From a virus: 64,000 nucleotides of DNA. Both the position numbers and the translations under genes were made by a program. Positions within the stretch are counted from its first letter, which is position 1. The number at the start of each line of letters is the position of its first letter. The stretch lies in the IMG/VR virus record IMGVR_UViG_3300042319_002138, positions 162,304 to 226,303 of that record; one strand, written 5' to 3'. Below the pieces are notes generated by a model. That model searched no databases, had not been told where the DNA came from, and worked only from the letters and a program-made list of their open reading frames with translations. Below, piece after piece: positions 16,305 to 24,209 of the stretch.

Positions 16305-17504
16305 ATGAAAAAAGTAGAATTACTTAACGAGATAATGGGTGTCCCTAAAGATTTGGACCCATGGGTTGAATCTTTAACAAAATTACTATTGGATGAGATT
16401 AAATCTGAAATAAGAGGTGGTTGGGCCGAAGAAGGTAGATTTAACTACACAGACCCAAACACAGGAGAAGAAATAGAAGATTTTGCTAATAAATCAAATG
16501 ATGTTGAAATATCTGGTGGTGAGGTAATGGATTTTGTTATGAAAGACAATGGTTTTAGTGATATGAAAGATTTCCTAAATTCAAAAATGTTTCAATCATT
16601 GCCAATATGGAAACCTAGGATAACTTTTAATGTTGTAGGAATACCTTCGATAGTGTTAAAACAAGAGGATGGGACAATACAAGCCTCTGTAGGTGGTGAG
16701 ATAACCCAAAAACTAAGTAAACTAGGTAAACATATGGTTTTATCAAAACTATACCTAGATTTTAATGTAATTATTGAAAAAGAAGGTATGTCTACTAAAG
16801 ATGTTAATGAATTAAGAGAAACTATAGCTCACGAACTTTTACACGTTTATCAAAAATGTAAACAATTAAAGGCTGGTAAAGATGTACATTTTGGTAAAGA
16901 AACCGCTCTAAATGCTGTGGCTAATAACCATTATTTTAGGGAAATAGGTATTGATTGGTGGCGTGATTTTCTTAATTTAGTATACCTACACTTATCTTTT
17001 GAGATTAACGCTAGAATTGAACAGTTATATTATAAATTAAAAAATAAGGACATTAAAACAACTGATGATTTTGTAAGAGAATTACATAAATCAGAGGTTT
17101 GGCGTCAAATGAAGATGTTGGAAGATTTTAACGCTGAAGAATATTTAAAAAGTTTCCAATTACCGTCAGCTGGTAGTAAACGTAATCCATTATATATGTT
17201 ACATAAATTAATGAGAGATACACAACTTAAGTCTATGGGAGTAGACACAAGTTCCAAGGATAGTGCTATAAAATCTTTAATAAACCTTTGGGATACTGTA
17301 TTAGAGAACGGTGTAAAAGGAATTCAATCTGTTGGGGTAAATATTAGTATGGATAAAGTTCCACAAAAAGCTAAAGAAGACCCTTACGTATTTTTTAAAT
17401 TCTTTGAAAAACGTTTTCATAAAAAAGCTGAAACATGGAAGAAAAAAATGTACCGAGTTGGTGCATTAATTTTACAAGAAAACAATGAAGGTACTTTACA
17501 ATAA
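16305..17504 (+). CDS. Zinc metallopeptidase-like protein
   Basis: The 399-residue protein contains IAHELLHVYQ, in which H176-E-x-x-H180 is the gluzincin/metzincin-type zinc motif. A downstream Glu in FEINARIEQ is a possible third ligand. The N-terminus MKKVELLNEIMG is a loose variant of the tag found on other proteins, and a TATTTATA element precedes it. No signal peptide is present. I infer an intracellular or virion-carried protease; the substrate is unknown. Confidence 0.65.
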   Translation: MKKVELLNEIMGVPKDLDPWVESLTKLLLDEIKSEIRGGWAEEGRFNYTDPNTGEEIEDFANKSNDVEISGGEVMDFVMKDNGFSDMKDFLNSKMFQSLPIWKPRITFNVVGIPSIVLKQEDGTIQASVGGEITQKLSKLGKHMVLSKLYLDFNVIIEKEGMSTKDVNELRETIAHELLHVYQKCKQLKAGKDVHFGKETALNAVANNHYFREIGIDWWRDFLNLVYLHLSFEINARIEQLYYKLKNKDIKTTDDFVRELHKSEVWRQMKMLEDFNAEEYLKSFQLPSAGSKRNPLYMLHKLMRDTQLKSMGVDTSSKDSAIKSLINLWDTVLENGVKGIQSVGVNISMDKVPQKAKEDPYVFFKFFEKRFHKKAETWKKKMYRVGALILQENNEGTLQ

Positions 17505-17554
17505 GTTTTTTTAATAGTAGATTTAATATATAATAAAAATAAAATATTGTTAAA

Positions 17555-17968
17555 ATGATTAAAGAAGGAAGTAAAGTAAAAGTACATTACACAGGTAAAT
17601 TTGAAGATAATAATGTTTTCGATTCATCTACAGGTAAAGACCCAATCGAATTCGTTGTTGGTGAGGGTAATTTGATTCTTGGTTTTGAACAAGGTGTTAT
17701 GGGGTTGTCGGCAGGTGATAAAAAAACTGTTGAATTAGAACCAGAGCAAGCTTATGGACCATATAACGAAGAACTAGTTAACCAAGTACCTCTTGATAGA
17801 GTACCTGAAGGAGTACAAGCAGGTCAAATGTTGGAAGCACAAACAGAAGCGGGGCCAATTCCTGTTGTTGTTACTGATGTAAACGAAGAAACTGTTACCA
17901 TCGATGCTAATCACCCATTGGCTGGTAGAAAATTGATTTTTGAATTGGAAATTGTTGAAGTAGCGTAA
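17555..17968 (+). CDS. slyD: FKBP-type peptidyl-prolyl isomerase, SlyD-like
   Basis: The 137-residue protein starts with VKVHYTGKFEDNNVFDSS, the FKBP core strand, followed by an IF (insert-in-flap) domain at about 65-120 and the return strand HPLAGRKLIFELEI, as in SlyD. It lacks the metal-binding His-rich tail of E. coli SlyD. It accelerates proline isomerisation and acts as a chaperone. With DnaJ it forms a folding-related pair in this region. Confidence 0.9.
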   Translation: MIKEGSKVKVHYTGKFEDNNVFDSSTGKDPIEFVVGEGNLILGFEQGVMGLSAGDKKTVELEPEQAYGPYNEELVNQVPLDRVPEGVQAGQMLEAQTEAGPIPVVVTDVNEETVTIDANHPLAGRKLIFELEIVEVA

Positions 17969-17988
17969 TTTTTAAAAAAATCATAAAA

Positions 17989-18027
17989 AAAATAATCCTA
18001 TATGTTAATCATGTGGGATTTTTTTTT
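17989..18027 (+). terminator. Intrinsic terminator
   Basis: AATCCTATATG pairs with CATGTGGGATT, followed by nine T residues. It separates the PPIase gene from the next promoter. Confidence 0.8.
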
Positions 18028-18034
18028 ATCTTTG
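18027..18034 (+). promoter_or_regulatory. Host-type promoter box TATCTTTG
   Basis: Matches the Bacteroidota -7 consensus TAnnTTTG and ends 4 nt before the ATG at 18039. Confidence 0.65.
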
Positions 18035-18038
18035 TGTT

Positions 18039-18212
18039 ATGAAAAAACCCTGTAAAGAATGTCCTCACTTTATCCGTAATCGTCATAATGATATGATTGT
18101 GGAGTTCGGTGAAAAAACGGGAAAGAAACACAATTGTCACATGACGGAAGGAAAAAAAGATTTGTGGAATGTGACGGATAAAAAACTTGAATGTTATGGA
18201 AGTAAAAACTAA
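18039..18212 (+). CDS. Small four-cysteine protein (DUF6283-like)
   Basis: The 57-residue product begins MKKPCKECPHFIRNRHND and contains C-x-x-C, a central NCHM and a late CYGS, a probable zinc site resembling small phage proteins of the DUF6283 type. It starts just after a host-type promoter box and ends overlapping the next gene. Function unknown. Confidence 0.6.
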   Translation: MKKPCKECPHFIRNRHNDMIVEFGEKTGKKHNCHMTEGKKDLWNVTDKKLECYGSKN

Positions 18213-18525
18213 ATTTGGAACATATATAGAAATGGAAACAGAAACTAGTACAAAAATAAGTACAGATAAACTCGGAGTGTTTGTTGAACGACTTAAAAAA
18301 ATAGGAATTGATGTAAAACTATCAGGAAATTTTCCTTGGGTTTATCTTGGTAAAATCAATGGTGTTAGAGTTACTGAAACATTTTATGCTAATCACGGGT
18401 TTACTGTGATGTTTCTTCCTAGTAGAATGGATAGTCCACCATCCGAGTTTACAGACATTACGGAGATTTTTAAATTAATTAGAAAATATACAAAAAAACC
18501 TATTGACAAATCAGAAAATAAATAG
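18196..18525 (+). CDS. Hypothetical protein
   Basis: I start at ATG 18196 (MEVKTKFGTYIEMET), inside the end of the previous gene, rather than at an upstream TTG. The 109-residue alpha/beta protein has no recognised motif. Its coupling to the small four-Cys gene suggests joint expression. Confidence 0.5.
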   Translation: MEVKTKFGTYIEMETETSTKISTDKLGVFVERLKKIGIDVKLSGNFPWVYLGKINGVRVTETFYANHGFTVMFLPSRMDSPPSEFTDITEIFKLIRKYTKKPIDKSENK

Positions 18526-18533
18526 TATAATTT
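18503..18533 (+). promoter_or_regulatory. Promoter candidate for the vWA gene
   Basis: TTGACA at 18503-18508 and TATAAT at 18526-18531 are 17 nt apart, upstream of the ATG at 18574. Confidence 0.5.
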
Positions 18534-18573
18534 ATAACTGTTTTAAAGAAACCTAATTAAAAAAATAGAAATT

Positions 18574-20016
18574 ATGTCAAGATTAACTGAAGCATTACAA
18601 ACTGAAAACACAACCACTAAGAACGGGATGGAAACTAATTCATCTTCTCTTAATGAGTGTGTTAACCTTTTCTTCTCCATTGGAGCAATGAGAGGTAAAA
18701 GTTCTGAGAGTGTTGTAAAACTTTTCTCAAAGGCTTTCAGTGAAGAACCAACTACAGCATTAAGAATCCTTTTTTGGGCAAGAGATGTTAGAGGTGGTGC
18801 TGGTGAGAGAAAAATCTTTAGAGATATTTTATCTTACCTAGTTGATAACTACTCAAAAGTAGTTAAAGTTAATCTTAACTTAATTCCTGAATACGGGAGA
18901 TGGGATGACGTTCATATCCTTTTCGGAACTGAATTGGAAAATGACGCCATCACACTTCTTGTAGAAGGTTTAAAAAGTGGTAATGGTTTATGTGCTAAAT
19001 GGATGCCCCGTAAAGGTTTGGTATTTAATAAAGTACGTAAAGCACTTAAGTTGGACCCAAAATCCCTTAGAAAATTACTTGTGTCTTTGTCAAACACGGT
19101 AGAACAAAAAATGTGTTCGAAAAGTTGGGCAGAGATTGAGTATTCAAAGACACCATCTTTGGCTATGTCAAGGTATACAAAAGCTTTTGGCAGAAACGAC
19201 CAAGAAAGATTTGGTCAATTTATTGAAGCCCTTCAAAAAGGTGAAACTAAAGTTAACGCCGGAGCTTTGTATCCTTACGATGTTACCAAGAATCTTAGAT
19301 TCGGTAATAAAGATTTGGCTAATGAACAATGGAAAGCCCTACCAAATTATATGGAAGGTTCAACAGAACTTGTCCTACCTTTGGTTGACGTTTCAGGTTC
19401 AATGGATTGTTCGGTAGGAGGTAATCCAAACCTTACATGTATGGAGGTGGCTATTTCTTTGGGTATGTACATCTCTGAAAGAAATGAGGGAGCATTTAAA
19501 GATATGTTTATGACATTTTCTTCAAATCCCGAAATTCAAAAATTGATGGGTCCACTTAGTGACCGTTACAATCAATTAGCTAGAGCTAAATGGGGTATGT
19601 CAACTAATTTAGAAGCAGCGTTCAAGACTATCTTGAATCAAGCAGTTAAATTTGGTGTTCCACAGGAAGAGATGCCAACAAAGATTCTTATCCTATCCGA
19701 TATGGAGTTTGATTCCGCTACTAGTAGTGGTTGGGGAAATGAATCTGATTGGAATCCCTCGGCTATGTCGATGATTGATGAAATGTACACTAACGCTGGT
19801 TATGTAAAACCTGGAATTATTTTCTGGAACCTACATTCCAACGGGGGTAATTTCCCAGCAAGATTTGATGAGGTTGGAACTGCTTTAATTAGTGGTTTCA
19901 GTCCATCAATCTTGAAATCGGTTCTGAATAATCCTAACAGTTTAACACCTGTTAATATTATGAATGAAACCGTACATTCAGAAAGATATGAACCTGTAAA
20001 GGTTTGGATTCTTTAA
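18574..20016 (+). CDS. Ro60/TROVE-related DUF2828-like protein with vWA domain
   Basis: The 480-residue protein has an N-terminal helical-repeat part containing FWARDVRGGAGERKIFRDI at about 66-84, typical of the DUF2828/TROVE-type ring scaffold. From about 270 there is a von Willebrand A domain with the MIDAS motif DVSGSMD, a later Thr-type ligand loop and ILILSDMEFD. In Ro60 the same two-part layout forms a ring that binds small structured Y RNAs and misfolded RNAs. The gene is followed directly by a large structured RNA with its own terminator, which supports an RNA-binding role by analogy. The function in this phage is inferred. Confidence 0.75.
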   Translation: MSRLTEALQTENTTTKNGMETNSSSLNECVNLFFSIGAMRGKSSESVVKLFSKAFSEEPTTALRILFWARDVRGGAGERKIFRDILSYLVDNYSKVVKVNLNLIPEYGRWDDVHILFGTELENDAITLLVEGLKSGNGLCAKWMPRKGLVFNKVRKALKLDPKSLRKLLVSLSNTVEQKMCSKSWAEIEYSKTPSLAMSRYTKAFGRNDQERFGQFIEALQKGETKVNAGALYPYDVTKNLRFGNKDLANEQWKALPNYMEGSTELVLPLVDVSGSMDCSVGGNPNLTCMEVAISLGMYISERNEGAFKDMFMTFSSNPEIQKLMGPLSDRYNQLARAKWGMSTNLEAAFKTILNQAVKFGVPQEEMPTKILILSDMEFDSATSSGWGNESDWNPSAMSMIDEMYTNAGYVKPGIIFWNLHSNGGNFPARFDEVGTALISGFSPSILKSVLNNPNSLTPVNIMNETVHSERYEPVKVWIL

Positions 20017-20547
20017 AATATTGTGGTATTGAGGAATAATTGCAGCAAAATTAAAATCTTAAATTTATAGCTACATAAGAGAGGGCTTTGATAACCCGTC
20101 TAACCACAAGGGTGTAAAGGTGAAAGCCGGGGACCACTCAGAGTTAGACAAAAGAGTCAAACGATTCTGTTACCACAAAATTATTAAAAAGGTGTAATGG
20201 GTACGTCAAACGAGACTATAAGACCCAATAAACGAATGGTTTCTGCAAATTCTTCTAGAAACTTGTAAGAACGACGAGGGGTTTTACCGATTTACCCCAA
20301 ATTAAATTATAAATTGGCGACCATAGGAGAGTTTAAACGTGGGAAAATCTCACACTTGAGGTCGTAAAACATACCTCTTGATTATCACAAGTAAAAATGG
20401 TAGTTGGATTTGTCTCAATCAAATAAAAGACACCCGAACCAAAATGGGTTAATAATATTGGGGTGGTTACTCAGCCACCGAAAATAACAAAAGGACCACC
20501 ATTCCGACACCTAATTTTTTAAAGGGAGCTTGTCTCCCTTTTTTTAT
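20017..20547 (+). ncRNA. Large structured non-coding RNA next to the Ro-like gene
   Basis: This stretch of about 500 nt has no ORF but many self-complementary segments. TTGTGGTA 20021-20028 pairs with TACCACAA 20171-20178, closing a domain that contains GTCTAAC 20098-20104 paired with GTTAGAC 20143-20149. Further helices are TGGGT/ACCCA in the 20200s, GTTTCT/AGAAAC near 20240-20265, GCGACC 20317-20322 with GGTCGT 20360-20365, and GGTGG/CCACC near 20463-20480. It ends in an intrinsic terminator. No promoter is evident, so it is probably transcribed with the vWA gene and processed. It does not look like RNase P, 6S or a group II intron. It could be a Y-RNA-like partner or one of the large ornate phage RNAs; the identity is open. 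Confidence 0.7.
20521..20547 (+). terminator. Intrinsic terminator of the large RNA
   Basis: AAGGGAG, a CTTG loop and TCTCCCTT, then seven T residues. Confidence 0.85.
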
Positions 20548-20606
20548 TTTACTATACTTAATAATTAACGGTTTTATTATATTTATTTAATATTAAATTA
20601 TTGGAA

Positions 20607-20825
20607 ATGACTAGAATAGAAGAGATATTTTTTGAGGCTTTTGAATTGGGTATTCAAAATAAAATGTACGACACAGTATCTAAAATGGTTGGTAGTGGCG
20701 ATTATAAATACGTGGAACTCCGCCAAATTTATGAAATTGCTTTTGAAAAAGAAAAAAAGGTTTTAATTAATAATAATTTATATGAACAAACAAACAGTTC
20801 AGAAGTTTATCAACCGAGAGCTTAA
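20607..20825 (+). CDS. Small hypothetical protein
   Basis: Starting at ATG 20607 gives 72 residues (MTRIEEIFFEAFELG). It is acidic and helical with no known motif. Its last 44 nt overlap the first Mom-like gene, so the two are probably coupled. Confidence 0.5.
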   Translation: MTRIEEIFFEAFELGIQNKMYDTVSKMVGSGDYKYVELRQIYEIAFEKEKKVLINNNLYEQTNSSEVYQPRA

Positions 20826-21513
20826 GGCTAAAGATATTTTCTATTTAAAAGAAGTTACCAAAAAAGAGGCTTACGATTTTGTTAAAACTTATCACTACTT
20901 GGGTGAAGCTAAATTTTTTGCTAAATTTTCTTATGCTGTAATTGATAGGGAGACTGAAGATATCATTGGTGTTGCTACTTTCTCTAATCCACAAGGTAAT
21001 GTAGCTTTAAAGGGTTGGTTTGGTTTATCCAATGATAACCAAACGGTTTTAGAACTTAGTAGACTTTGTGTTTTACCTGAATTAAATGGTACAAACCTAA
21101 CTTCATACCTATTAGGTGGTAGTATTAGATTACTAAAAAAAGAAGGTGTTAAGGCAGTTATAACATTAGCGGATGATAGTAGACATAGCGGTAGTATATA
21201 TCAGGTCTGTAACTTCACCTATTACGGCTTAACAGATAAGAAATCAGATTTTTTTAGATGGGATGGTAAGGTTAACCCTAGAGGTTCAACAAAAGAAGTC
21301 CAAGGTGTTTGGATTCCTAGAACAAGGAAACATAGATATGCTTATATTATTGATAAATCTTTAAAGTGCTTATATATTGAAGAAATGAGACCACAAAAAG
21401 GTGATACAAATGAATATGATTGTTGTGCCGGTAAAAAACAAATTTACGACAATAGATTTAAAAAATGGTATTCTTGCCCCAAATGTGATGAAATAACTGA
21501 ATTAGCTTTTTAA
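20782..21513 (+). CDS. Mom-like DNA-modification protein (GNAT fold), copy 1
   Basis: The 243-residue protein has the features of the phage Mu Mom family: a GNAT-like core with VLELSRLCVLPELNG, ITLADDSRHSGSIYQVCNF and a C-terminal YSCPKCDE cysteine pair. Mom converts adenine to N6-carbamoylmethyl-adenine and protects phage DNA from restriction. The order of motifs matches full-length Mom-like proteins. A second, divergent Mom-like gene follows 1 nt later. I infer DNA hypermodification as anti-restriction. Confidence 0.75.
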   Translation: MNKQTVQKFINRELKAKDIFYLKEVTKKEAYDFVKTYHYLGEAKFFAKFSYAVIDRETEDIIGVATFSNPQGNVALKGWFGLSNDNQTVLELSRLCVLPELNGTNLTSYLLGGSIRLLKKEGVKAVITLADDSRHSGSIYQVCNFTYYGLTDKKSDFFRWDGKVNPRGSTKEVQGVWIPRTRKHRYAYIIDKSLKCLYIEEMRPQKGDTNEYDCCAGKKQIYDNRFKKWYSCPKCDEITELAF

Positions 21514-21514
21514 A

Positions 21515-22309
21515 ATGAAATATTTTTTTGAAATTAAAGAGATAGATAAAACTCTTGCTATAGAATTTGTACAAGAAAGACACTATTCAAAAGTAATGCC
21601 TAAATTAACCAAACATTGGTTAGGTTGTTTTTTAAACAATGAGTTAGTTGGTGTTGTTACATTGGGGTGGGGGACACAACCCTTACAAACAATTAAAAAG
21701 TTATTCCCGAACTTAAAATCAGAGGATTATTACGAAATTGGTAAGATGTGTATGGATGATTCTATGCCTAGAAATTCAGAGTCACAGATGTTAGCTCAAG
21801 TAGTTAGATGGATGAAAACTAATTTACCTGAAAAGAAATTTCTTTATACATGGGCAGATGGAATTGTGGGTAAAGTTGGGTATGTGTACCAAGGGTCTAA
21901 TTTTTATTATGGTAATTTTATTTGGACCGATATCTACATATCACCTTTAGGGGAGAAAATACACCCAAGAAGTTCAAAAGCTTTATTGAAAGAAAATGCT
22001 GAATTTTCGGGTAAAGAAAAATTATTTTGGATGACCCCTGATTTTATAAAAATAAAAGGTATTCGTAGAATTAGAGGAAAACAATTTAGATATATATACC
22101 CCCTGAATAAAAAATCAAAAGAACTTTTAAGAAGAGAATCTACGGTAGTATGGAACAAAATATACCCAAAAGAAGTTGACCTGTTATGGAAAGAACAAAA
22201 AGGTAAAGGTGATTATGTTTTATTAACGAGTAAACCTGAAATGAATTTAAGTGTTGTTGAATATAATCAAAACAATGTTAATGCACATAAAAAGTTAAAG
22301 AAATCTTAG
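21515..22309 (+). CDS. Mom-like GNAT protein, copy 2
   Basis: The 264-residue product shares the Mom layout with copy 1: an early RHYSKVMP segment, LGCFLNNELVGVVTLGWG, an EIGKMCMDDSMPRNSESQM acetyl-CoA-region-like segment, and TWADGIVGKVGYVYQGSNF. Identity to copy 1 is low. It may be a second modification enzyme with other specificity or a partner subunit. The tandem arrangement and near-zero spacing suggest that the two act together. Confidence 0.65.
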   Translation: MKYFFEIKEIDKTLAIEFVQERHYSKVMPKLTKHWLGCFLNNELVGVVTLGWGTQPLQTIKKLFPNLKSEDYYEIGKMCMDDSMPRNSESQMLAQVVRWMKTNLPEKKFLYTWADGIVGKVGYVYQGSNFYYGNFIWTDIYISPLGEKIHPRSSKALLKENAEFSGKEKLFWMTPDFIKIKGIRRIRGKQFRYIYPLNKKSKELLRRESTVVWNKIYPKEVDLLWKEQKGKGDYVLLTSKPEMNLSVVEYNQNNVNAHKKLKKS

Positions 22310-22311
22310 GA

Positions 22312-22319
22312 TATTTATT
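22312..22319 (+). promoter_or_regulatory. TATTTATT element
   Basis: One-mismatch copy, 4 nt before ATG 22324; the same sequence GATATTTATTATTGATGAAA recurs before the tagged gene at 47995. Confidence 0.5.
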
Positions 22320-22323
22320 ATTG

Positions 22324-23226
22324 ATGAAAAAAACTATTAGAAAAGTATTAAGAGAAGAACAATTATCATTGTTCGATGATTACGAAGACACCAGTTATAA
22401 AATATGTTCCCATTTTAAAGATGAGGACCAGCAGAACCTATGTTCAAATTTAAATTCTCTTGGTAAATTTTTATATTCAGAGGATGGTTTAGGTTTACAA
22501 AGAATCATTGATTTTAAAACCAACCAAATGAAAAAACTTGTTGATTTAAACAATCAATACCAAGAACCACTAGCTATTTTATGGGAAACAGGTAAATACA
22601 ATCAATCAGGTAGATATGATTATATCTCAAAAGAAAATGACTACTATCAAAATGAGGCCATGAAATCTGTTAATAGAGTTTATGATGATAATGGTAAATG
22701 GGATTCTATTAATAAATTAAACACAAATTATTCTGATTTAGCTGAACTATTAACAGAATTATTTATCAGAGGTAATATGGTAGGTACCCTAAAAGATAAA
22801 AACGCTTTAGGATTAAGGAAGTATCTTATATCTATTAAAGATAAGTTAGAAAGAGTTATAGATAAGTATATAAAATTAGATGAGTTTAAATCTTTCGTAA
22901 GAAATACAAAACACTTATCAAAAATAGGTGAAAAAGCTGAAAACGATGTTAAAAACATTTTAACAAAGGCTCAAATAGATACAGTGTATCAGGGGGGTGA
23001 TGGGGACTTTGTTGATATGATTTTTGGTGTAGACCTTATAGTGAATTCTGGTGGTGAGGTTTATACGATACAAGTTAAGAGTAATGAGATTCAGGCAAAA
23101 GAATCTAGAGGATTAAAAAAATATGGAAAGATTGACTTTACTGCTTCACCTACCGATTATGGTATTATTATGTTTGATATAGATAATAACGAATTAAAAT
23201 TCGATAAAAATGGTGATGAAATCTAA
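22324..23226 (+). CDS. Tagged PD-(D/E)XK-like nuclease
   Basis: I start at ATG 22324, giving 300 residues beginning MKKTIRKVLREEQLSLFDD, a clear tag with an L-R-E site. The C-terminal part has IGEKAENDVKNIL, then GGDGDFVDMIFGVDLIV and YTIQVKSNE, matching the E...D...(Q/E)-x-K pattern of the PD-(D/E)XK nuclease fold used by restriction enzymes and DNA repair nucleases. I infer a DNA nuclease that may be packaged and injected, for example to attack host or competitor DNA. Metal-site residues are seen, but activity is untested. Confidence 0.65.
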   Translation: MKKTIRKVLREEQLSLFDDYEDTSYKICSHFKDEDQQNLCSNLNSLGKFLYSEDGLGLQRIIDFKTNQMKKLVDLNNQYQEPLAILWETGKYNQSGRYDYISKENDYYQNEAMKSVNRVYDDNGKWDSINKLNTNYSDLAELLTELFIRGNMVGTLKDKNALGLRKYLISIKDKLERVIDKYIKLDEFKSFVRNTKHLSKIGEKAENDVKNILTKAQIDTVYQGGDGDFVDMIFGVDLIVNSGGEVYTIQVKSNEIQAKESRGLKKYGKIDFTASPTDYGIIMFDIDNNELKFDKNGDEI

Positions 23227-23229
23227 TAA

Positions 23230-23466
23230 ATGGAACCAAAAAAACTTTTAAAAATACATAGTTTTTTATATGGTATAAATGAAATCTTAGGATATAAGGG
23301 TAATACTATTATAGAGACTGATTATATCTACGCACCATATTTACCTATGTTTATAGAAGAAGATTTTAGACCTAGGCAAGGGATTGCTTCAAGGTATGCA
23401 CGAAAAATCGTGAATAACAATTTTTATGGGAGAGTTACACTTGGAGCCGATACGCAAAATACCTAA
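23230..23466 (+). CDS. Capsid-protein (gp23) C-terminus-like fragment
   Basis: The 78-residue product contains IYAPYLPMFIEEDFRPRQGI followed by a SRYARK/NNNFYG stretch. This resembles the C-terminal end of T4 gp23-type major capsid proteins, where an APYxP motif, a short loop and a GxxTRYG-like segment occur. It is far too short for a capsid protein. It overlaps the next fragment by 41 nt in another frame. It may be a remnant or a small accessory protein derived from the capsid gene. Confidence 0.45.
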   Translation: MEPKKLLKIHSFLYGINEILGYKGNTIIETDYIYAPYLPMFIEEDFRPRQGIASRYARKIVNNNFYGRVTLGADTQNT

Positions 23467-23851
23467 ATTTAATTTTGACAATTCAATAAATTTTAATTTT
23501 AATTCTTACACTGTTAATGCGGGTGCAAGAACAATACGTGCAACATGGTCACCCGAATTAGCACAAGATTTACAAGCATACCACGGGATAGACGCTGAGG
23601 CTGAATTAACGAGGTTATTATCTGAGGAATGGGCTAGAAGTATTGATAGAGAAATTATTAATACTCTTCTTGCTCAAGATTTAATAACCGTACAACCATT
23701 AGGCCGACCAATCGGTCATCTTTTTTATTTCGATTCCCAATACGAAACATTCGAACCTAAAGTTTATGACGATGGTTCTTGGAGTCTAAAAAATATTTTT
23801 GAAAGTTCCATTGGTTTTAAAATAGAAATATCCCCACATAAGTTTATTTAA
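23426..23851 (+). CDS. Capsid-protein (gp23) middle-region-like fragment
   Basis: Residues about 30-75 of this 141-residue product (ARTIRATWSPELAQDLQAYH, then GIDAEAEL, a LLSEE helix and IDREIINTL) match the highly conserved middle segment of T4 gp23-like major capsid proteins. The remaining sequence is not gp23-like. In a normal gp23 this part precedes the APYxP end, so here the order of the two pieces is permuted and the frame differs. It may be a rearranged duplicate or a capsid-binding mimic. Confidence 0.5.
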   Translation: MGELHLEPIRKIPKFNFDNSINFNFNSYTVNAGARTIRATWSPELAQDLQAYHGIDAEAELTRLLSEEWARSIDREIINTLLAQDLITVQPLGRPIGHLFYFDSQYETFEPKVYDDGSWSLKNIFESSIGFKIEISPHKFI

Positions 23852-23888
23852 TTAATTTTGCCGATATTTATTGTTAAATGAATTTAAC

Positions 23889-24209
23889 GTGCAAAATAAC
23901 CTTTTCAATAGATTTTTATTGTTATTGGGATTTTTTAAATTTAAAAAAACTGAATCAAAAGATGAGGCTTTTAATAGATTAAAAAAATTAGTTCTTTCTG
24001 TTAAAAATAGGGAGGATTTAATTAATGCTGTTAAACTAATAAACCACTTTAATAAAACTTATGAAATAAATCCTGAATCAGCGGAATTTATTTATTTTAA
24101 CAAAATAGTTAATTTAATGAGATTGATTATTCGTAAAAAACATAAGAAAAGTGGTGACAAAAATGACGAGGGTCAGTGGAAATGCGAAATAGAATTAGAA
24201 AGATATTAA
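23889..24209 (+). CDS. Hypothetical protein, uncertain start
   Basis: No ATG exists in frame at the start. GTG 23889 gives MQNNLFNRFLLLLGFF (106 residues), and TTG 23871 is an alternative just after a GATATTTATTG element. An ATG at 23878 is in another frame that ends within about 60 codons, so a frameshift or sequence error is possible. The protein has a hydrophobic N-terminus and a basic helical body. It overlaps the next gene by 28 nt. Confidence 0.4.
   Translation: MQNNLFNRFLLLLGFFKFKKTESKDEAFNRLKKLVLSVKNREDLINAVKLINHFNKTYEINPESAEFIYFNKIVNLMRLIIRKKHKKSGDKNDEGQWKCEIELERY

Noticed and set aside
20017-20547. RNase P RNA or 6S RNA identity for the large RNA
   Set aside because: The conserved P4 strings of RNase P (GAGGAAAGUC and ACAGAA type) and the single long bulged hairpin of 6S were not found.
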